From: Vibrio methylphosphonaticus
GTDB lineage: Bacteria; Pseudomonadota; Gammaproteobacteria; Enterobacterales; Vibrionaceae
Length of the DNA stretch: 64,000 nucleotides
NCBI RefSeq assembly: GCF_023634655.1
Contig: NZ_JAMKMS010000017.1
Coordinates: 36,857 to 100,856, forward strand
Direction: 5' to 3'
Shown here: positions 15,997 to 25,249 of the stretch, in pieces
Numbering within the stretch: position 1 is the stretch's first letter
How the letters are laid out: each line of letters begins with the position of its first letter
Notes under the pieces: model-generated
Seen by the model: the letters and a program-made list of their open reading frames with translations, nothing else
The model's database searches: none
Told to the model about the DNA's origin: nothing
Program-made: the position numbers and the translations under genes

Positions 15997-16332
15997 TTGA
16001 ATCAATATAGTACATTTATTCTAAGAGTGTGTATCGCCGGATGCGCCATTGTCATTATGCGCCTCACGTATGGAGTGATTAGGCGTTTGTGTACTAAAAT
16101 TTCACCTTATTCCCAAGTGCGTCTTATATTGTTGCCCAGTTTACCGTCACTGTTTGCGCTATCAGAGCATGCAGCGTTAGCATTAGTTAAACCTAGGCCG
16201 ATTACCAGCGATAAAGTGGCAAACGTCAAGTATGGAGTAGTCCGTAAGGGAGGAACGAGTCGAGATCTTACTGAAGGTACGGCCTCAGATCTATCGGCAA
16301 CGGACTGGAAATGGCTCTATCAGCCAAGCTGA
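15997..16332 (+). CDS. Doubtful ORF, hypothetical protein
   Basis: An open frame of up to 111 codons begins with TTG 15997, or GTG 16027, just outside the yjdF start. It has one hydrophobic stretch (VCIAGCAIVIMRL) and a polar C-terminal half ending in TDWKWLYQPS. No ribosome site supports either start, and the start region overlaps the place where a yjdF promoter must lie. It could be a decayed or secreted-protein gene. I do not recognise it. Confidence 0.25.
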   Translation: MNQYSTFILRVCIAGCAIVIMRLTYGVIRRLCTKISPYSQVRLILLPSLPSLFALSEHAALALVKPRPITSDKVANVKYGVVRKGGTSRDLTEGTASDLSATDWKWLYQPS

Positions 16333-16750
16333 TGGTGTGTATCTTTTTTAAACAGATATGCTCTATTACAATAGTCATACAAATAGGGGTGAAACCAATA
16401 ATTTAAGTGGCGCTAATTATATAGCTCGTCAATCTGTTTTAATTTACTCCACTCCAATTATTATCGGATTCAACACTGAAGTTTACGTTGCTGCTTAGTT
16501 CAAGGGCGTAAGTCGCCCATGACATCCAATCCTTAACAAACGTTAAATAGCATGTATCAGTATTACTGGTGGGCTAGGGAGATCCTTAAGATTAATACGT
16601 CCGATTTTACGGCGGGATGAGCAAAAGCTTCAGTACATCCCTAAAGCTTCAGTGCAATCCCTAAAGCCAAAAGGATACCGCTATACAGGAGATCTTACGA
16701 CACTTGTCATTTGCTGATTATGAAATTTTTAACAAACAGAGGCTTAATAG
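16333..16750. other. Sparse intergenic stretch without a clear gene
   Basis: AT-rich DNA with no supported gene. A 46-codon ORF (16358-16498, plus strand, starting MLYYNSHTNRGETNN) has no ribosome site and may be debris. A tandem pair of an 18-19-bp word beginning AAAGCTTCAGT lies at about 16624-16662. Confidence 0.4.
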
Positions 16751-16915
16751 ATGACCCTTAAGCAGAAGTTACGGGAGGCACGTGGCAGTACCAGCATAGC
16801 CCTGAATCCTGAGCAGATAGAGATAGTAAAGAATCTTCTTAAACAAGGTTATAGCAAGAAAGCATTGACCGTCATTTTAGGACTTAGCTACGAAGAATTA
16901 AAAAAGTACAAATAA
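16751..16915 (+). CDS. Small helix-turn-helix protein, 54 residues
   Basis: ATG 16751 is preceded by AGAGG at eight bases, a good ribosome site. The product contains LNPEQIEIVKNLLKQGYSKK followed by ALTVILGLSYEELKKYK. This has the pattern of a short helix-turn-helix as in resolvase C-termini or phage-type regulators (helix, GYS turn, recognition helix around GLSYEEL). No catalytic domain accompanies it. It might be a small DNA-binding regulator or the remnant of a mobile element in this sparse stretch. The family is not recognised. Confidence 0.5.
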   Translation: MTLKQKLREARGSTSIALNPEQIEIVKNLLKQGYSKKALTVILGLSYEELKKYK

Positions 16916-17014
16916 ATTCCTGATGTTACATCAACACTGCGTGTAATTAATCAAATCAAGATGAGACAGCAAGGCAGCGACTCAATTATTAACACTCAAT
17001 TAAGGAGCGGTCTA

Positions 17015-17275
17015 ATGACTCAATTAATTATTGCCATTACGTTACTTTCTATTTCTTCTTTCTCCTTAACACAAAATGAGGAGGTTGCTCAACACCAACT
17101 CTCTTTGGGTGCAGCGGACGGTGTGGTTCGCCCAGTACTGGAGAATGGCTACGACGTGAATACGGCTCCCGAAGCATTTAATATGGGAGCATCAACAATG
17201 GACGATGGCAAATATACCGCTAGAAAGCGACCAGATAGTGTACGTGATGCAGTAGCTAACGGCAGTAGAGGGTAG
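17015..17275 (+). CDS. Small secreted hypothetical protein
   Basis: Protein of 86 residues. I start at ATG 17015, seven bases after a strong AAGGAG, not at 16961. The N-terminus MTQLIIAITLLSISSFSLTQ is a likely signal peptide. The mature part is polar and contains LGAADGVVRPVLENGYDVNT and MDDGKYTARKRPDSVRDAVA. No Cys, repeat or known motif is visible. It is free-standing, and no terminator was found after it. The signal peptide and ribosome site make it a believable gene despite unknown function. Confidence 0.55.
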   Translation: MTQLIIAITLLSISSFSLTQNEEVAQHQLSLGAADGVVRPVLENGYDVNTAPEAFNMGASTMDDGKYTARKRPDSVRDAVANGSRG

Positions 17276-17522
17276 GGAGCTAGAGTTCGGTTATACATTT
17301 GGCCCTACAATATCAATTTGGCGTTATATCACCGTTGGTGACTAAATCGCGGTCGAACGCACTAGCGCAATTGTAGGCTTCACTTTTTAATGCATTAAAA
17401 TTTTATGTGATGAGATTCACGTTGTGAGTGGTTATTACTGAAATAGAGTCTGCAATACTTTGAAACTGCGCTAACTTTTTCTTAACATCGCCCCACAACA
17501 ATAAAGATAACAAAGTGAAGTC

Positions 17523-18362
17523 ATGAAATTAGAAACTGTCGACTATTTAGCCCCAAATGCTCCAGAACTATTTGTTCAATCGCTACGAGAAACCGGCTTC
17601 GGTGTACTAAAAAACCATCCCATTCCGAAGTCTTTGGTAGAGTCCATTTATCAAAACTGGCAAGCGTTTTTTAACTCTTCTGAAAAGGAAGGTTATCGCT
17701 TTAACGTAGAAACACAAGATGGGTATTTCCCGCCAAGTGTTTCCGAGGTGGCCAAAGGTCATGCGGTGAAAGATATTAAAGAGTACTTTCATGTCTATCC
17801 ATGGGGGCAAATTCCAGTAGAGCTTAAGAATGAAATTCTTGATTATTATACTCGCGCTAATGCGTTTGCCGAAGAGCTATTAGGCTGGGTTGAATCGCAC
17901 GCGCCAAAAGATGTACAAGAAAAGTTTTCAATCGCTTTGTCGGAGATGATAAACAATAGTGACAAGACCCTACTGCGAGTATTGCACTATCCGCCAATGA
18001 CGGGTGATGAAGAGCCTGGAGCGATCAGAGCGGCAGCGCATGAAGATATTAACCTATTGACGGTGTTACCGGCGGCGAACGAGCCTGGATTGCAAGTAAA
18101 AACGCAAGAGGGTGGTTGGTTAGACGTGCCTTGTGATTTTGGCAATTTAATTATCAATATTGGTGACATGTTACAAGAAGCGAGTGGGGGGTATTTCCCG
18201 TCCACGACGCATCGCGTGATTAACCCTACGGGTGAGAAGCAAACACAATCGAGAATATCGTTACCGTTGTTCTTGCATCCTAAACCAGAAGTCGTGTTAT
18301 CAGAGCGTTATACTGCCGACAGTTATCTGATGGAACGTTTACGAGAGCTCGGTGTAATCTAA
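17523..18362 (+). CDS. 2-oxoglutarate/Fe(II)-dependent oxygenase
   Basis: Cytosolic oxygenase of 279 residues in the isopenicillin N synthase-like family. The N-terminal DIOX_N part has ETGFGVLKNHPIPKSLVESI. The metal facial triad is HxD in AAAHEDINLLTVL (about residues 172-174) and the distal His in STTHRV (about residue 229), followed by the 2-oxoglutarate-binding Arg in SRISLPLFLHP. It would couple 2-oxoglutarate decarboxylation to hydroxylation of an unknown small molecule. No cofactor or pathway genes lie beside it. A strong terminator follows. Confidence 0.88.
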   Translation: MKLETVDYLAPNAPELFVQSLRETGFGVLKNHPIPKSLVESIYQNWQAFFNSSEKEGYRFNVETQDGYFPPSVSEVAKGHAVKDIKEYFHVYPWGQIPVELKNEILDYYTRANAFAEELLGWVESHAPKDVQEKFSIALSEMINNSDKTLLRVLHYPPMTGDEEPGAIRAAAHEDINLLTVLPAANEPGLQVKTQEGGWLDVPCDFGNLIINIGDMLQEASGGYFPSTTHRVINPTGEKQTQSRISLPLFLHPKPEVVLSERYTADSYLMERLRELGVI

Positions 18363-18391
18363 TCCTGTCAGCCGTTAGGTCGTGTGAATCT

Positions 18392-18423
18392 AAAGCCAGT
18401 GAATAACGATCACTGGCTTTTTT
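18392..18423 (+). terminator. Rho-independent terminator
   Basis: AAAGCCAGTG and CACTGGCTTT form a perfect 10-bp stem around a 9-nt loop, followed by TTT. It lies 30 bp after the oxygenase stop. Confidence 0.85.
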
Positions 18424-18584
18424 GTGTTTGAACCAATCTAGACAGACATACAACCATGATGTGACGTCACGCATTTAGCGCGTTAGAGCGGTTTTGAAAG
18501 GGCGCTTGATAAGGTAACGCGCTTTTTAGCTACGCATTAAATTTGGAGTAGTGCTAACATAAAAAGAGTGGATTAGGGAGCAAA

Positions 18585-19196
18585 GTGTTGACAGAGAAGA
18601 GAAATAGCGAAGTTCATGCGTTTAGAACGGAAGACAACCCATTAATTTGGTCGGTATTAAATCGTTTAGAAGCAAGTACAAGCAGTTGGAAAATTCATGT
18701 CTTAGCATCGGAGTTAATCAACGATCAACTAATCCCTATTCTCGACGAGCAACCTGAAAAAGATCTATTCAAACGTAACTTTTTACTGATGAACGCGCTA
18801 TATCAACTACAAGCGATGTTGGTGCCTGAAAAGTGGCTAAATGTGGAAGCAATGAGTATCGAATTGATGCCTTTTGATGCGGTTAATCATGGCATTTCAC
18901 CTTCCGATCCACTGCGTGAGTATTACTTAGATTGGTCACATTACGAAGCGGATGCGTTGGAAGTAAAACGATTATTGAATGAGTTTTGGGAACGATATCA
19001 GTCCCATGTTGGCGCTAAAGACGTGACGATGTCACAAAAGAAAGCGTACGATTTTTTTAATTTGGACGAAAGCGCAACATTAAACGAGATTCGCCAAGCG
19101 TGGCGTCGCTGTGCATTGAAGTGGCATCCCGACCGTGATGGAGGGGATGCTGAACAGTTTAAATTAGCCTGCCAAGCGTGGTCGCTACTCAAATAG
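18585..19196 (+). CDS. DnaJ-related (DNAJ_related plus J-domain) protein
   Basis: Protein of 203 residues. The first 120 residues match the DNAJ-related N-terminal family found in Vibrio and relatives (NPLIWSVLNRLEASTSSWKI, YQLQAMLVPEKWLNVEAMSI, HYEADALEVKRLLNEFWERY). The last 55 residues are a J-domain with YDFFNLDESATLNEIRQAWR and the HPD motif in WHPDRDGGDAEQF, so it should stimulate DnaK-type ATPases. No Gly/Phe or zinc region is present. GGGAG precedes either GTG 18585 or TTG 18588; both are possible starts. Confidence 0.85.
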   Translation: MLTEKRNSEVHAFRTEDNPLIWSVLNRLEASTSSWKIHVLASELINDQLIPILDEQPEKDLFKRNFLLMNALYQLQAMLVPEKWLNVEAMSIELMPFDAVNHGISPSDPLREYYLDWSHYEADALEVKRLLNEFWERYQSHVGAKDVTMSQKKAYDFFNLDESATLNEIRQAWRRCALKWHPDRDGGDAEQFKLACQAWSLLK

Positions 19197-19276
19197 TCAC
19201 GAAGACAAAAATAGTCACGAAGACAAACGGCTATCCAAAGTTTTGCGGTGATTTATCGCATTGGCGGCTAATTCGT

Positions 19277-20932
19277 TTATCTTGGTTGGCGCATTTTAGC
19301 GCTACGCAGTCTATTCAATGCTGAAAGAGCATCAACGACGCGCGGTTTTGCCAAGTCACCAGAATTAGGCATTCTAGAGCTCCAATCACCCTCTAACAGG
19401 CTGACGATCGCTTTTGGCGGGTGTTCTGACCAACCAGGCTGTTGCGCGAGTTGAAAGATTAACCAACCAATTGCATTCAATTCAGCATTAGACTCTAATT
19501 GTTCCAGTGCTTTGAGATCGATAGTTTCTTTACCAAAGCGTAAAGCGTTGCCGCTTTTCCCGGATACCCGGAATTTACCTTCCGCTAAAATCGACATCAA
19601 GTGCTCCGAATCGACATGGCGTGGTGGAATCATTTCCAGTGGTTTCTCGCTCTCGTTTTGGCGCTCACTAGGGTGCAGCTTAACGACTTCTTGTGCTTTT
19701 TCTGTCACATCAATAGCCTGATAGTCATGCATTTGAATCACAGTATTTGCAACATCAAGATAATCGCCTGAGCCACCCATGACAATCATGGTGGAGATGT
19801 CTAGTTCATCTCGCAATTGACCAACGCGATCAACAAACGGAGTGATGGGTTCAGCCCCTTTCGCCACAAGCGCTTGCATGCGCTCATCACGAATCATAAA
19901 GTTGGTTGCTGAGGTATCTTCATCGATCAAGATTCCCGTTGCTCCGGCTTCAATCGATTCTTGCAACCACGCAGCCTGAGAGGTAGAGCCTGAGGCGTCT
20001 TGAGTACTAAAGTCGCTGGTCTCTTTACCAAATGGTAGGTGGTTGATGTAATTGCTCAAATTTAAGTTGTGAATTGAGCGACCATCTTCTGCTTTGATTT
20101 TGGTTGCGTTTGTTGTGGTAACAACGCACTCGCGACCATCACCAGGAATGTGGTTGTAGATAGATCGCTCGATGGCGTTAAGTAGCGTTGATTTACCATG
20201 GAAGCCACCACCAACGATTAAAGTCACACCTTTTGGTATGCCCATTCCCTTCACATCACCGTGATTAGGGCGTTGCAGTGTCACTTCTAGCGAGCTTGGT
20301 GAAACAAACGCAATGGCATCTTTCATTGGAAAATCACAGTTACCCGCGATACGCGGTAGCACACTGCCGTTGGCGACAAAAGCCAGCAAGTCATGTTCGT
20401 TTAATTGGTTGCGCAGTGCGTCTTGATCTTCAACAACTTCACAATGATGTTTAAGCGCATCAACATCAATCTCACGCTCTAACGTACATTTACGAATGTA
20501 TTTTGGTAAGTGGAACGTCAGGATATTAGCGGCTTTTTTGCCTAAAATATTACGCCCTTCTGCTGGAAGGTTAACTCGAAAACGTAATTCGATACCGTCA
20601 TCACTAAATACAACCGATGTTGAATCCATGACCGTTTGGCCGGTTAACGTTACCGAGACACTGTTTTCTTGTTTAGCGAAGTCAGCAAAGGTACGTGCAA
20701 TAAAGTCACGAGCGGCAATTTGGTAGCTTGGTGAACATGCCTTGAGCCACTCCAGCCCCGTTAGCGACCATTTTCTAAAGGCGCGAACGCGAGATGCGGT
20801 AGCGTAAGGGTCGGATTGGACATGATCAATATAAAAATCGAAATCAGTAAAGTCATATTGGCCTTTGATTTGTTGGTAGGCTCGGTAGTTCTGTTTTTCA
20901 ATTTTTTTTAGTTTGGCTATCAATTGATCCAT
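19277..20932 (-). CDS. Predicted ATPase of the ABC class
   Basis: Soluble protein of 551 residues from the ABC_ATPase family (COG3044). Walker A is GGGFHGKSTLLNAIE around residues 237-251, and Walker B with its neighbours is ATGILIDEDTSATNFMIRDE around 335-354. A GGSGDYLDVANTVIQMHDY segment follows. There are no membrane segments, so it is not a transporter subunit. The biological role is unknown; relatives occur in bacteria, plants and fungi. Length fits the family. It is monocistronic, with GGAA upstream of the start. Confidence 0.85.
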   Translation of the reverse strand: MDQLIAKLKKIEKQNYRAYQQIKGQYDFTDFDFYIDHVQSDPYATASRVRAFRKWSLTGLEWLKACSPSYQIAARDFIARTFADFAKQENSVSVTLTGQTVMDSTSVVFSDDGIELRFRVNLPAEGRNILGKKAANILTFHLPKYIRKCTLEREIDVDALKHHCEVVEDQDALRNQLNEHDLLAFVANGSVLPRIAGNCDFPMKDAIAFVSPSSLEVTLQRPNHGDVKGMGIPKGVTLIVGGGFHGKSTLLNAIERSIYNHIPGDGRECVVTTTNATKIKAEDGRSIHNLNLSNYINHLPFGKETSDFSTQDASGSTSQAAWLQESIEAGATGILIDEDTSATNFMIRDERMQALVAKGAEPITPFVDRVGQLRDELDISTMIVMGGSGDYLDVANTVIQMHDYQAIDVTEKAQEVVKLHPSERQNESEKPLEMIPPRHVDSEHLMSILAEGKFRVSGKSGNALRFGKETIDLKALEQLESNAELNAIGWLIFQLAQQPGWSEHPPKAIVSLLEGDWSSRMPNSGDLAKPRVVDALSALNRLRSAKMRQPR

Positions 20933-21085
20933 GACGCAAATTCCGCATTTCTAGAGTTTGGGGCGCGATTATAGGAGCCGCGCTAGTGATGGTAAAGACA
21001 TAAACGTCATTCTACCTGTCAAGAAGACGTTATTCCTTGTTTTTACGCATATTCAGCGAGTTCAAAGGATGTAGTTAAGCATAGT

Positions 21086-22981
21086 CTAACGAACGATAAA
21101 GTTTTGGGGCAGAGGGTATTGTTTAATAAGTTGTCTTTCAAACACATCTCTAGGCATGGGTTTAGCGTAGAAATAGCCTTGACCAAGATCACAGCGCTCT
21201 TTTCGAATAAACTCGCTTTGGGCTTCACTTTCAACGCCTTCTACGACAACTTGTTTGTTCAGCTTTTTAGCAATGGTGATAATTGAGCGTAGAATGGCTT
21301 TATCTTGCTTACTATATAAAACGTTACTGAGAAACTCTTTGTCAATTTTGAGTGCGTCGAAGGGCAGTTGTTTTAAATAATTAAAAGAGGCGTAACCAGT
21401 ACCGAAATCATCAAGAGCAAACATCACGCCTCTAGCCTTGAGCTTTTCTATATTACTTCTTGCGACATCAAAATTACCGATCAGGCAACTTTCAGTTAAC
21501 TCTAGCTCCAAGTTTCGAGGAGGGAGTTCATGCTGAGTGAGCAGATCGATAACTTTGTCCGCGAAGTCTAATGCACAAATCTGCTTTGCTGACACATTGA
21601 CAGATAAATGAAATTTTGGAGCAATTTGAATCCACTCTGAAGCGCGATCTATCGCGTTCCGCAACACAAAATAGCCGACCTCGATAATTAAGCCATTTTT
21701 TTCAGCCATGTGAATCAGCGCTTCATTTGATACATCACCCAAAACAGGGTGTCTCCATCGTAGCAACACCTCAGCGCCCGTCCATTGTCCGGTGGCAAGG
21801 TTTACTTTAGGTTGGAAGTGCAAAATAAGGTCGTCATTTCGCACCGCTTGCAATAAGTAATTCTCCAGTTGATTGAACTCTTTTTGTTCAATTTGATCCG
21901 CGTAGGAAAATACATTGACGAGGCTACCGGACTCTTTACAAGCCACAGACGCTTGATAGGCATTATTGATAAGGCTAGTGGGGTTACGCGTATGGTAGGA
22001 GTTAGCGACGCCCATATAAGTGTGCAGATGAACTTCTTGTTGATCAATTATAAATCCTTCACGAGCCACGCTCGACAGACTTTGGCACAAATTAGGTAAA
22101 AATAGTTCGTCTAACGAAGGAACAATGGCCGCCAGAGCTATCTCTGTGGTGGAAATTCGTGCGATGTGGCTAACGTGCGGTGTACTTTGGTGGATCTTGT
22201 TTTCAAACTCACTCAGTAACTGATCAAAAGATTGGTAACCAATACGCGCTTGTACTCGCTCACCGTTAGTGAAATGGAGAAAGATGACCGAAAGGTATAC
22301 TTTTCCTGATTTCACAGTCGTACTTCGTAAGATACGCTGAAGAGCCTGCTCAAACCCAGAACGGTTAAGCATTTTTGTTGCCGGGTCATGGGTGATTTGA
22401 AATTTCATTTGCGTGCCGAGCTCGGTATGTTGCCCCTTTAAGGTTTCAACCAAAGTATCAAGCTGGGCGATCTTCTTATCTTTGCTTTGTAATTGCTGTT
22501 GAAACTTTTTCTTTGCATTAAATAGCTCTGCAGCGAGTCGACGTTGGGTCAAGAACGTGTCGATTTGAGTCAGCGCTAGGCTGAGAAGATGGCTTGTGTT
22601 CTCTGCCGGTGGGGAAGCTGCAAATATGCCGAGCTGATAACCATGATGTGAAGCGGGCAAATATTGGTAGTGTAAGTTCGCGTCGTGCGTTAAATAACCG
22701 AGCGGCACTAACAATGTACGCAGATTAGCTTCTATTTCTATTTCAGCTTCAGTGCTTGTGGTGTTTTTGTGATTGAGGATAACGGGGAAAAAAGCCGACT
22801 GATGCCGATCGTTGTCAGCTCGGTAGAGCCATTGAATGATGAGCTGATTATCTGCCACAATACACCACCCAAAGGGTTTCACTGCGTGAAAAGCCAAATG
22901 ATCGCGTACGATGTCTGAAATGATATTAGCATCAGACGGTTTTAAGGGGCTGATTTCGAAAGTGCTTCCTGTTTGTTCCAT
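21086..22981 (-). CDS. Degenerate GGDEF plus EAL cyclic-di-GMP phosphodiesterase
   Basis: Protein of 631 residues with no membrane segment. An N-terminal GAF-like sensor region (about 1-150) and a coiled coil (about 155-195) precede a GGDEF domain whose signature reads STTEI, so cyclase activity is unlikely. The EAL domain (about 375-620) looks complete: AEVLLRWRHP, SVNVSAKQ, ELELTES, ALDDFGTGYAS, ALKIDKEF and VVEGVES carry the metal and substrate residues. It should therefore degrade c-di-GMP, with the degenerate GGDEF perhaps binding GTP or c-di-GMP as a regulator. It is monocistronic, downstream of the fabV terminator. Confidence 0.9.
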   Translation of the reverse strand: MEQTGSTFEISPLKPSDANIISDIVRDHLAFHAVKPFGWCIVADNQLIIQWLYRADNDRHQSAFFPVILNHKNTTSTEAEIEIEANLRTLLVPLGYLTHDANLHYQYLPASHHGYQLGIFAASPPAENTSHLLSLALTQIDTFLTQRRLAAELFNAKKKFQQQLQSKDKKIAQLDTLVETLKGQHTELGTQMKFQITHDPATKMLNRSGFEQALQRILRSTTVKSGKVYLSVIFLHFTNGERVQARIGYQSFDQLLSEFENKIHQSTPHVSHIARISTTEIALAAIVPSLDELFLPNLCQSLSSVAREGFIIDQQEVHLHTYMGVANSYHTRNPTSLINNAYQASVACKESGSLVNVFSYADQIEQKEFNQLENYLLQAVRNDDLILHFQPKVNLATGQWTGAEVLLRWRHPVLGDVSNEALIHMAEKNGLIIEVGYFVLRNAIDRASEWIQIAPKFHLSVNVSAKQICALDFADKVIDLLTQHELPPRNLELELTESCLIGNFDVARSNIEKLKARGVMFALDDFGTGYASFNYLKQLPFDALKIDKEFLSNVLYSKQDKAILRSIITIAKKLNKQVVVEGVESEAQSEFIRKERCDLGQGYFYAKPMPRDVFERQLIKQYPLPQNFIVR

Positions 22982-23076
22982 TACGGTTCACCACATCCTG
23001 TGGGTAATTATCAACGTCAAACCTACGTTTAAAAATGTTATGCACTGGATAAGTATACGTACTGAATGGGTATGAA

Positions 23077-23111
23077 GAAAAAAGGCTTTCCCTCAGCAGC
23101 AGGGAAAGCCT
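23077..23111 (-). terminator. fabV terminator
   Basis: An 11-bp perfect stem AGGCTTTCCCT / AGGGAAAGCCT with a 7-nt loop, followed on the minus strand by seven T residues. It lies 54 bp past fabV. Confidence 0.85.
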
Positions 23112-23164
23112 AATAAATCTATACGTGTCTCATATATGAGATCATCGCTCGGGGCGTGGCTAAA

Positions 23165-24361
23165 CTAAGGTGTGAGTGTTTTCAGTTTATCTACGTCAGT
23201 TCTTTTAGCGTAGTCGATACCTTCTAATCCAAACCCATTAAGGTTCAAAAATTCTTGCTGGAAGCCATCGAAATCGCCGATCTCTTTAAAGTTACTTTCG
23301 TTCATCTGACTCAAGCGCTTCGCAACCTGTTTTTGGACTTCAGGGTCTAACTCTAAGTCGTCTACTCGTAGTAACCTCTCACCATCAACGGGTACTTTGC
23401 TTTGGCCATAAAGCTTTGTGGCAAACAATCGCTGCATTTGTTCAATACAGCCTTCATGAGTCCCTTGTTCTTTCATGGTTTTGTATAGCGCCAACAAGTA
23501 GGGGGTTAAACCAGGAATGAAAACACTTGCTTTAGTGACGAGAGCCTTACAAACCGCAGCATAGGCATTACCATTGAGAGGCGCGAGCTCTAAATTGAGT
23601 GCATGGCTCGTTTGATGTAAATCGACTTTCGCTCGACCTAATGTGCCGTCTAGATAAATGGGATGCGTAATCTCTGGGCCGATATACGAAAATGCGACTG
23701 TTTTGCATCCGTTAGCAATGGAATCGGTATTGATGAGGGTTTCTATCCAATTCTCCCAGTCTTCCCCACCCATAACTTTAAGAGTGCCTTCGACTTCAGA
23801 ATCACTTGCGGGTTCGAGAGTTGTATTTTCCCATTGTTGGGTCTCGAGATTAATCACCGCACCCGTCACACTTTCGCCGATAGGTTTGATAGCGGAATGC
23901 CAATAACTGCCATCTTCTTTTGTGCGACGCCCGGAAGCTAGGCTGTAGATAATGAGATCCACTTCACCTTCAAAGTAGGTTTCTATGGCTTCAATCACTT
24001 GTTCACGGGTTTCTACTGAGTACGCGTCACCAATAATATTAACGGCTTTTCGACCGGCTTGCTGGGCGCGACGTCTAAAGTGGATATTGTTGTACCAACC
24101 CGCTGAACCAACGCCCTTTTCAGAAGGACCGTGTTCAAACGATACACCAATGGTGTCGGCTTCTGCGCCACCAAATGTTAATGCGATGCGTGCCGCTAAT
24201 CCAAATCCGGACGAAGCACCCAAAATAAGTACGCGTTTCGGACCATCTTTGATCGGAGCGGCGGATTTTACGTATTTAATTTGGTTATCGACGGCCTTTT
24301 TGCATCCTTCTGGATGCGCCGAGCGAGCAATAACACCGCGAATAACTGGTTCAATTATCAT
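23165..24361 (-). CDS. fabV: Trans-2-enoyl-ACP reductase FabV
   Basis: NADH-dependent enoyl-ACP/CoA reductase of 398 residues, the last step of fatty acid elongation. It carries the FabV features: IIEPVIRGVIARSAHPEGC at the N-terminus, the nucleotide loop LILGASSGFGLAARIALTFG at about 45-64, and the catalytic Y-x8-K in YLDGTLGRAK (Tyr 236, Lys 245), the spacing that separates FabV from FabI. The C-terminal helical part (SQMNESNFKEIGDFDGFQQE) is typical. Known FabV enzymes are poorly inhibited by triclosan. It is monocistronic and ends at a strong terminator. Confidence 0.95.
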   Translation of the reverse strand: MIIEPVIRGVIARSAHPEGCKKAVDNQIKYVKSAAPIKDGPKRVLILGASSGFGLAARIALTFGGAEADTIGVSFEHGPSEKGVGSAGWYNNIHFRRRAQQAGRKAVNIIGDAYSVETREQVIEAIETYFEGEVDLIIYSLASGRRTKEDGSYWHSAIKPIGESVTGAVINLETQQWENTTLEPASDSEVEGTLKVMGGEDWENWIETLINTDSIANGCKTVAFSYIGPEITHPIYLDGTLGRAKVDLHQTSHALNLELAPLNGNAYAAVCKALVTKASVFIPGLTPYLLALYKTMKEQGTHEGCIEQMQRLFATKLYGQSKVPVDGERLLRVDDLELDPEVQKQVAKRLSQMNESNFKEIGDFDGFQQEFLNLNGFGLEGIDYAKRTDVDKLKTLTP

Positions 24362-24544
24362 TAATTACAACCTACCTAAGATGATGATAAAGTCATACAA
24401 TAACGTAATAATTTCAAATCGATATTGAGCTAGACCATTAAAATCTCATTTTAGCGATGTAGATGTGTAAATTTTGGGGATTTGAGTGCCTTTATTTTTT
24501 TCGTTGTTACATCCAGTAACTTAAAAGGATGAGCTCACTATTCT

Positions 24545-24629
24545 TGTGATTAATGTGATTAGTGTGATTAGGGCGGTCTCTGTTTTTTACTTTAAACTGC
24601 TTAAGTTGAAACCGCTTAAGTTGAAACCG
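24545..24629. repeat. Two short tandem repeats between fabV and tesA
   Basis: TGTGATTAA/G occurs three times in tandem (9-bp unit, 24545-24571), and CTTAAGTTGAAACCG occurs twice (15-bp unit, 24600-24629) just beyond the tesA stop. The 279-bp space holds no gene that I can support. Confidence 0.6.
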
Positions 24630-24640
24630 CCGAACTCACT

Positions 24641-25249
24641 TTACAGGTAAGGGCGAAGTTCTTTCGCCACAGTGTCCGCAATAAATGGCTGGGCGATGGC
24701 TTTAGGGTGAAGGCCATCATCCATCATCCATTCCGGTTTGGTGATGACTTGCTCTAAGAAGAACGGGAGTAGAGGAATATCGCTTTGCTCGGCTATCTCT
24801 GGGTAGATGGCCTCGAACATTTTCGCGTACCTTTTTCCATAATTAGGTGGAATACGAATCTGCATTAGCATAACCTTTGCTCCTGAATCTTGACTCATGC
24901 GTATGAGTTGCAGAAGGTTGTTTTTAACGATGTTGGGCTGAAAGCCTCTGAGCCCATCGTTAGCACCGAGCTCAATAAGAACATAATCGGGCTGATGGCT
25001 GTCGAGCAAAGCAGGTAACTTGGCTAAGCCATTACCAGTGGTGTCACCGGACACGCTGCCATTTACTACAGTGACGGCGTCGTCAGCGGTCGATAATAAG
25101 CTGGGCAGTAATGTTGGCCAACTCTCTTCGGCTTTCATATTGTAACCTGCACTGAGGCTGTCACCGAGAATCAGTATAGAGGTGGCTTTAGCATGAAATG
25201 ATGCTAGGGATAAAATAAATAAAACTATAAAGGAACGTTGCCAGATCAT
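24641..25249 (-). CDS. tesA: Thioesterase I / lysophospholipase L1 TesA
   Basis: Periplasmic SGNH hydrolase of 202 residues acting on acyl thioesters and lysophospholipids. I start at ATG 25249, six bases after GGAAG; an upstream in-frame ATG pair exists at 25264. The signal peptide (IWQRSFIVLFILSLASFHAKA) is followed by ILILGDSLSAGY (catalytic Ser), NGSVSGDT, ELGANDGL and the closing DGLHPKA with the catalytic Asp and His. Its start codon overlaps that of the divergent ybbA within one CATG, the same tesA-ybbA-ybbP arrangement known from E. coli. Confidence 0.94.
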   Translation of the reverse strand: MIWQRSFIVLFILSLASFHAKATSILILGDSLSAGYNMKAEESWPTLLPSLLSTADDAVTVVNGSVSGDTTGNGLAKLPALLDSHQPDYVLIELGANDGLRGFQPNIVKNNLLQLIRMSQDSGAKVMLMQIRIPPNYGKRYAKMFEAIYPEIAEQSDIPLLPFFLEQVITKPEWMMDDGLHPKAIAQPFIADTVAKELRPYL

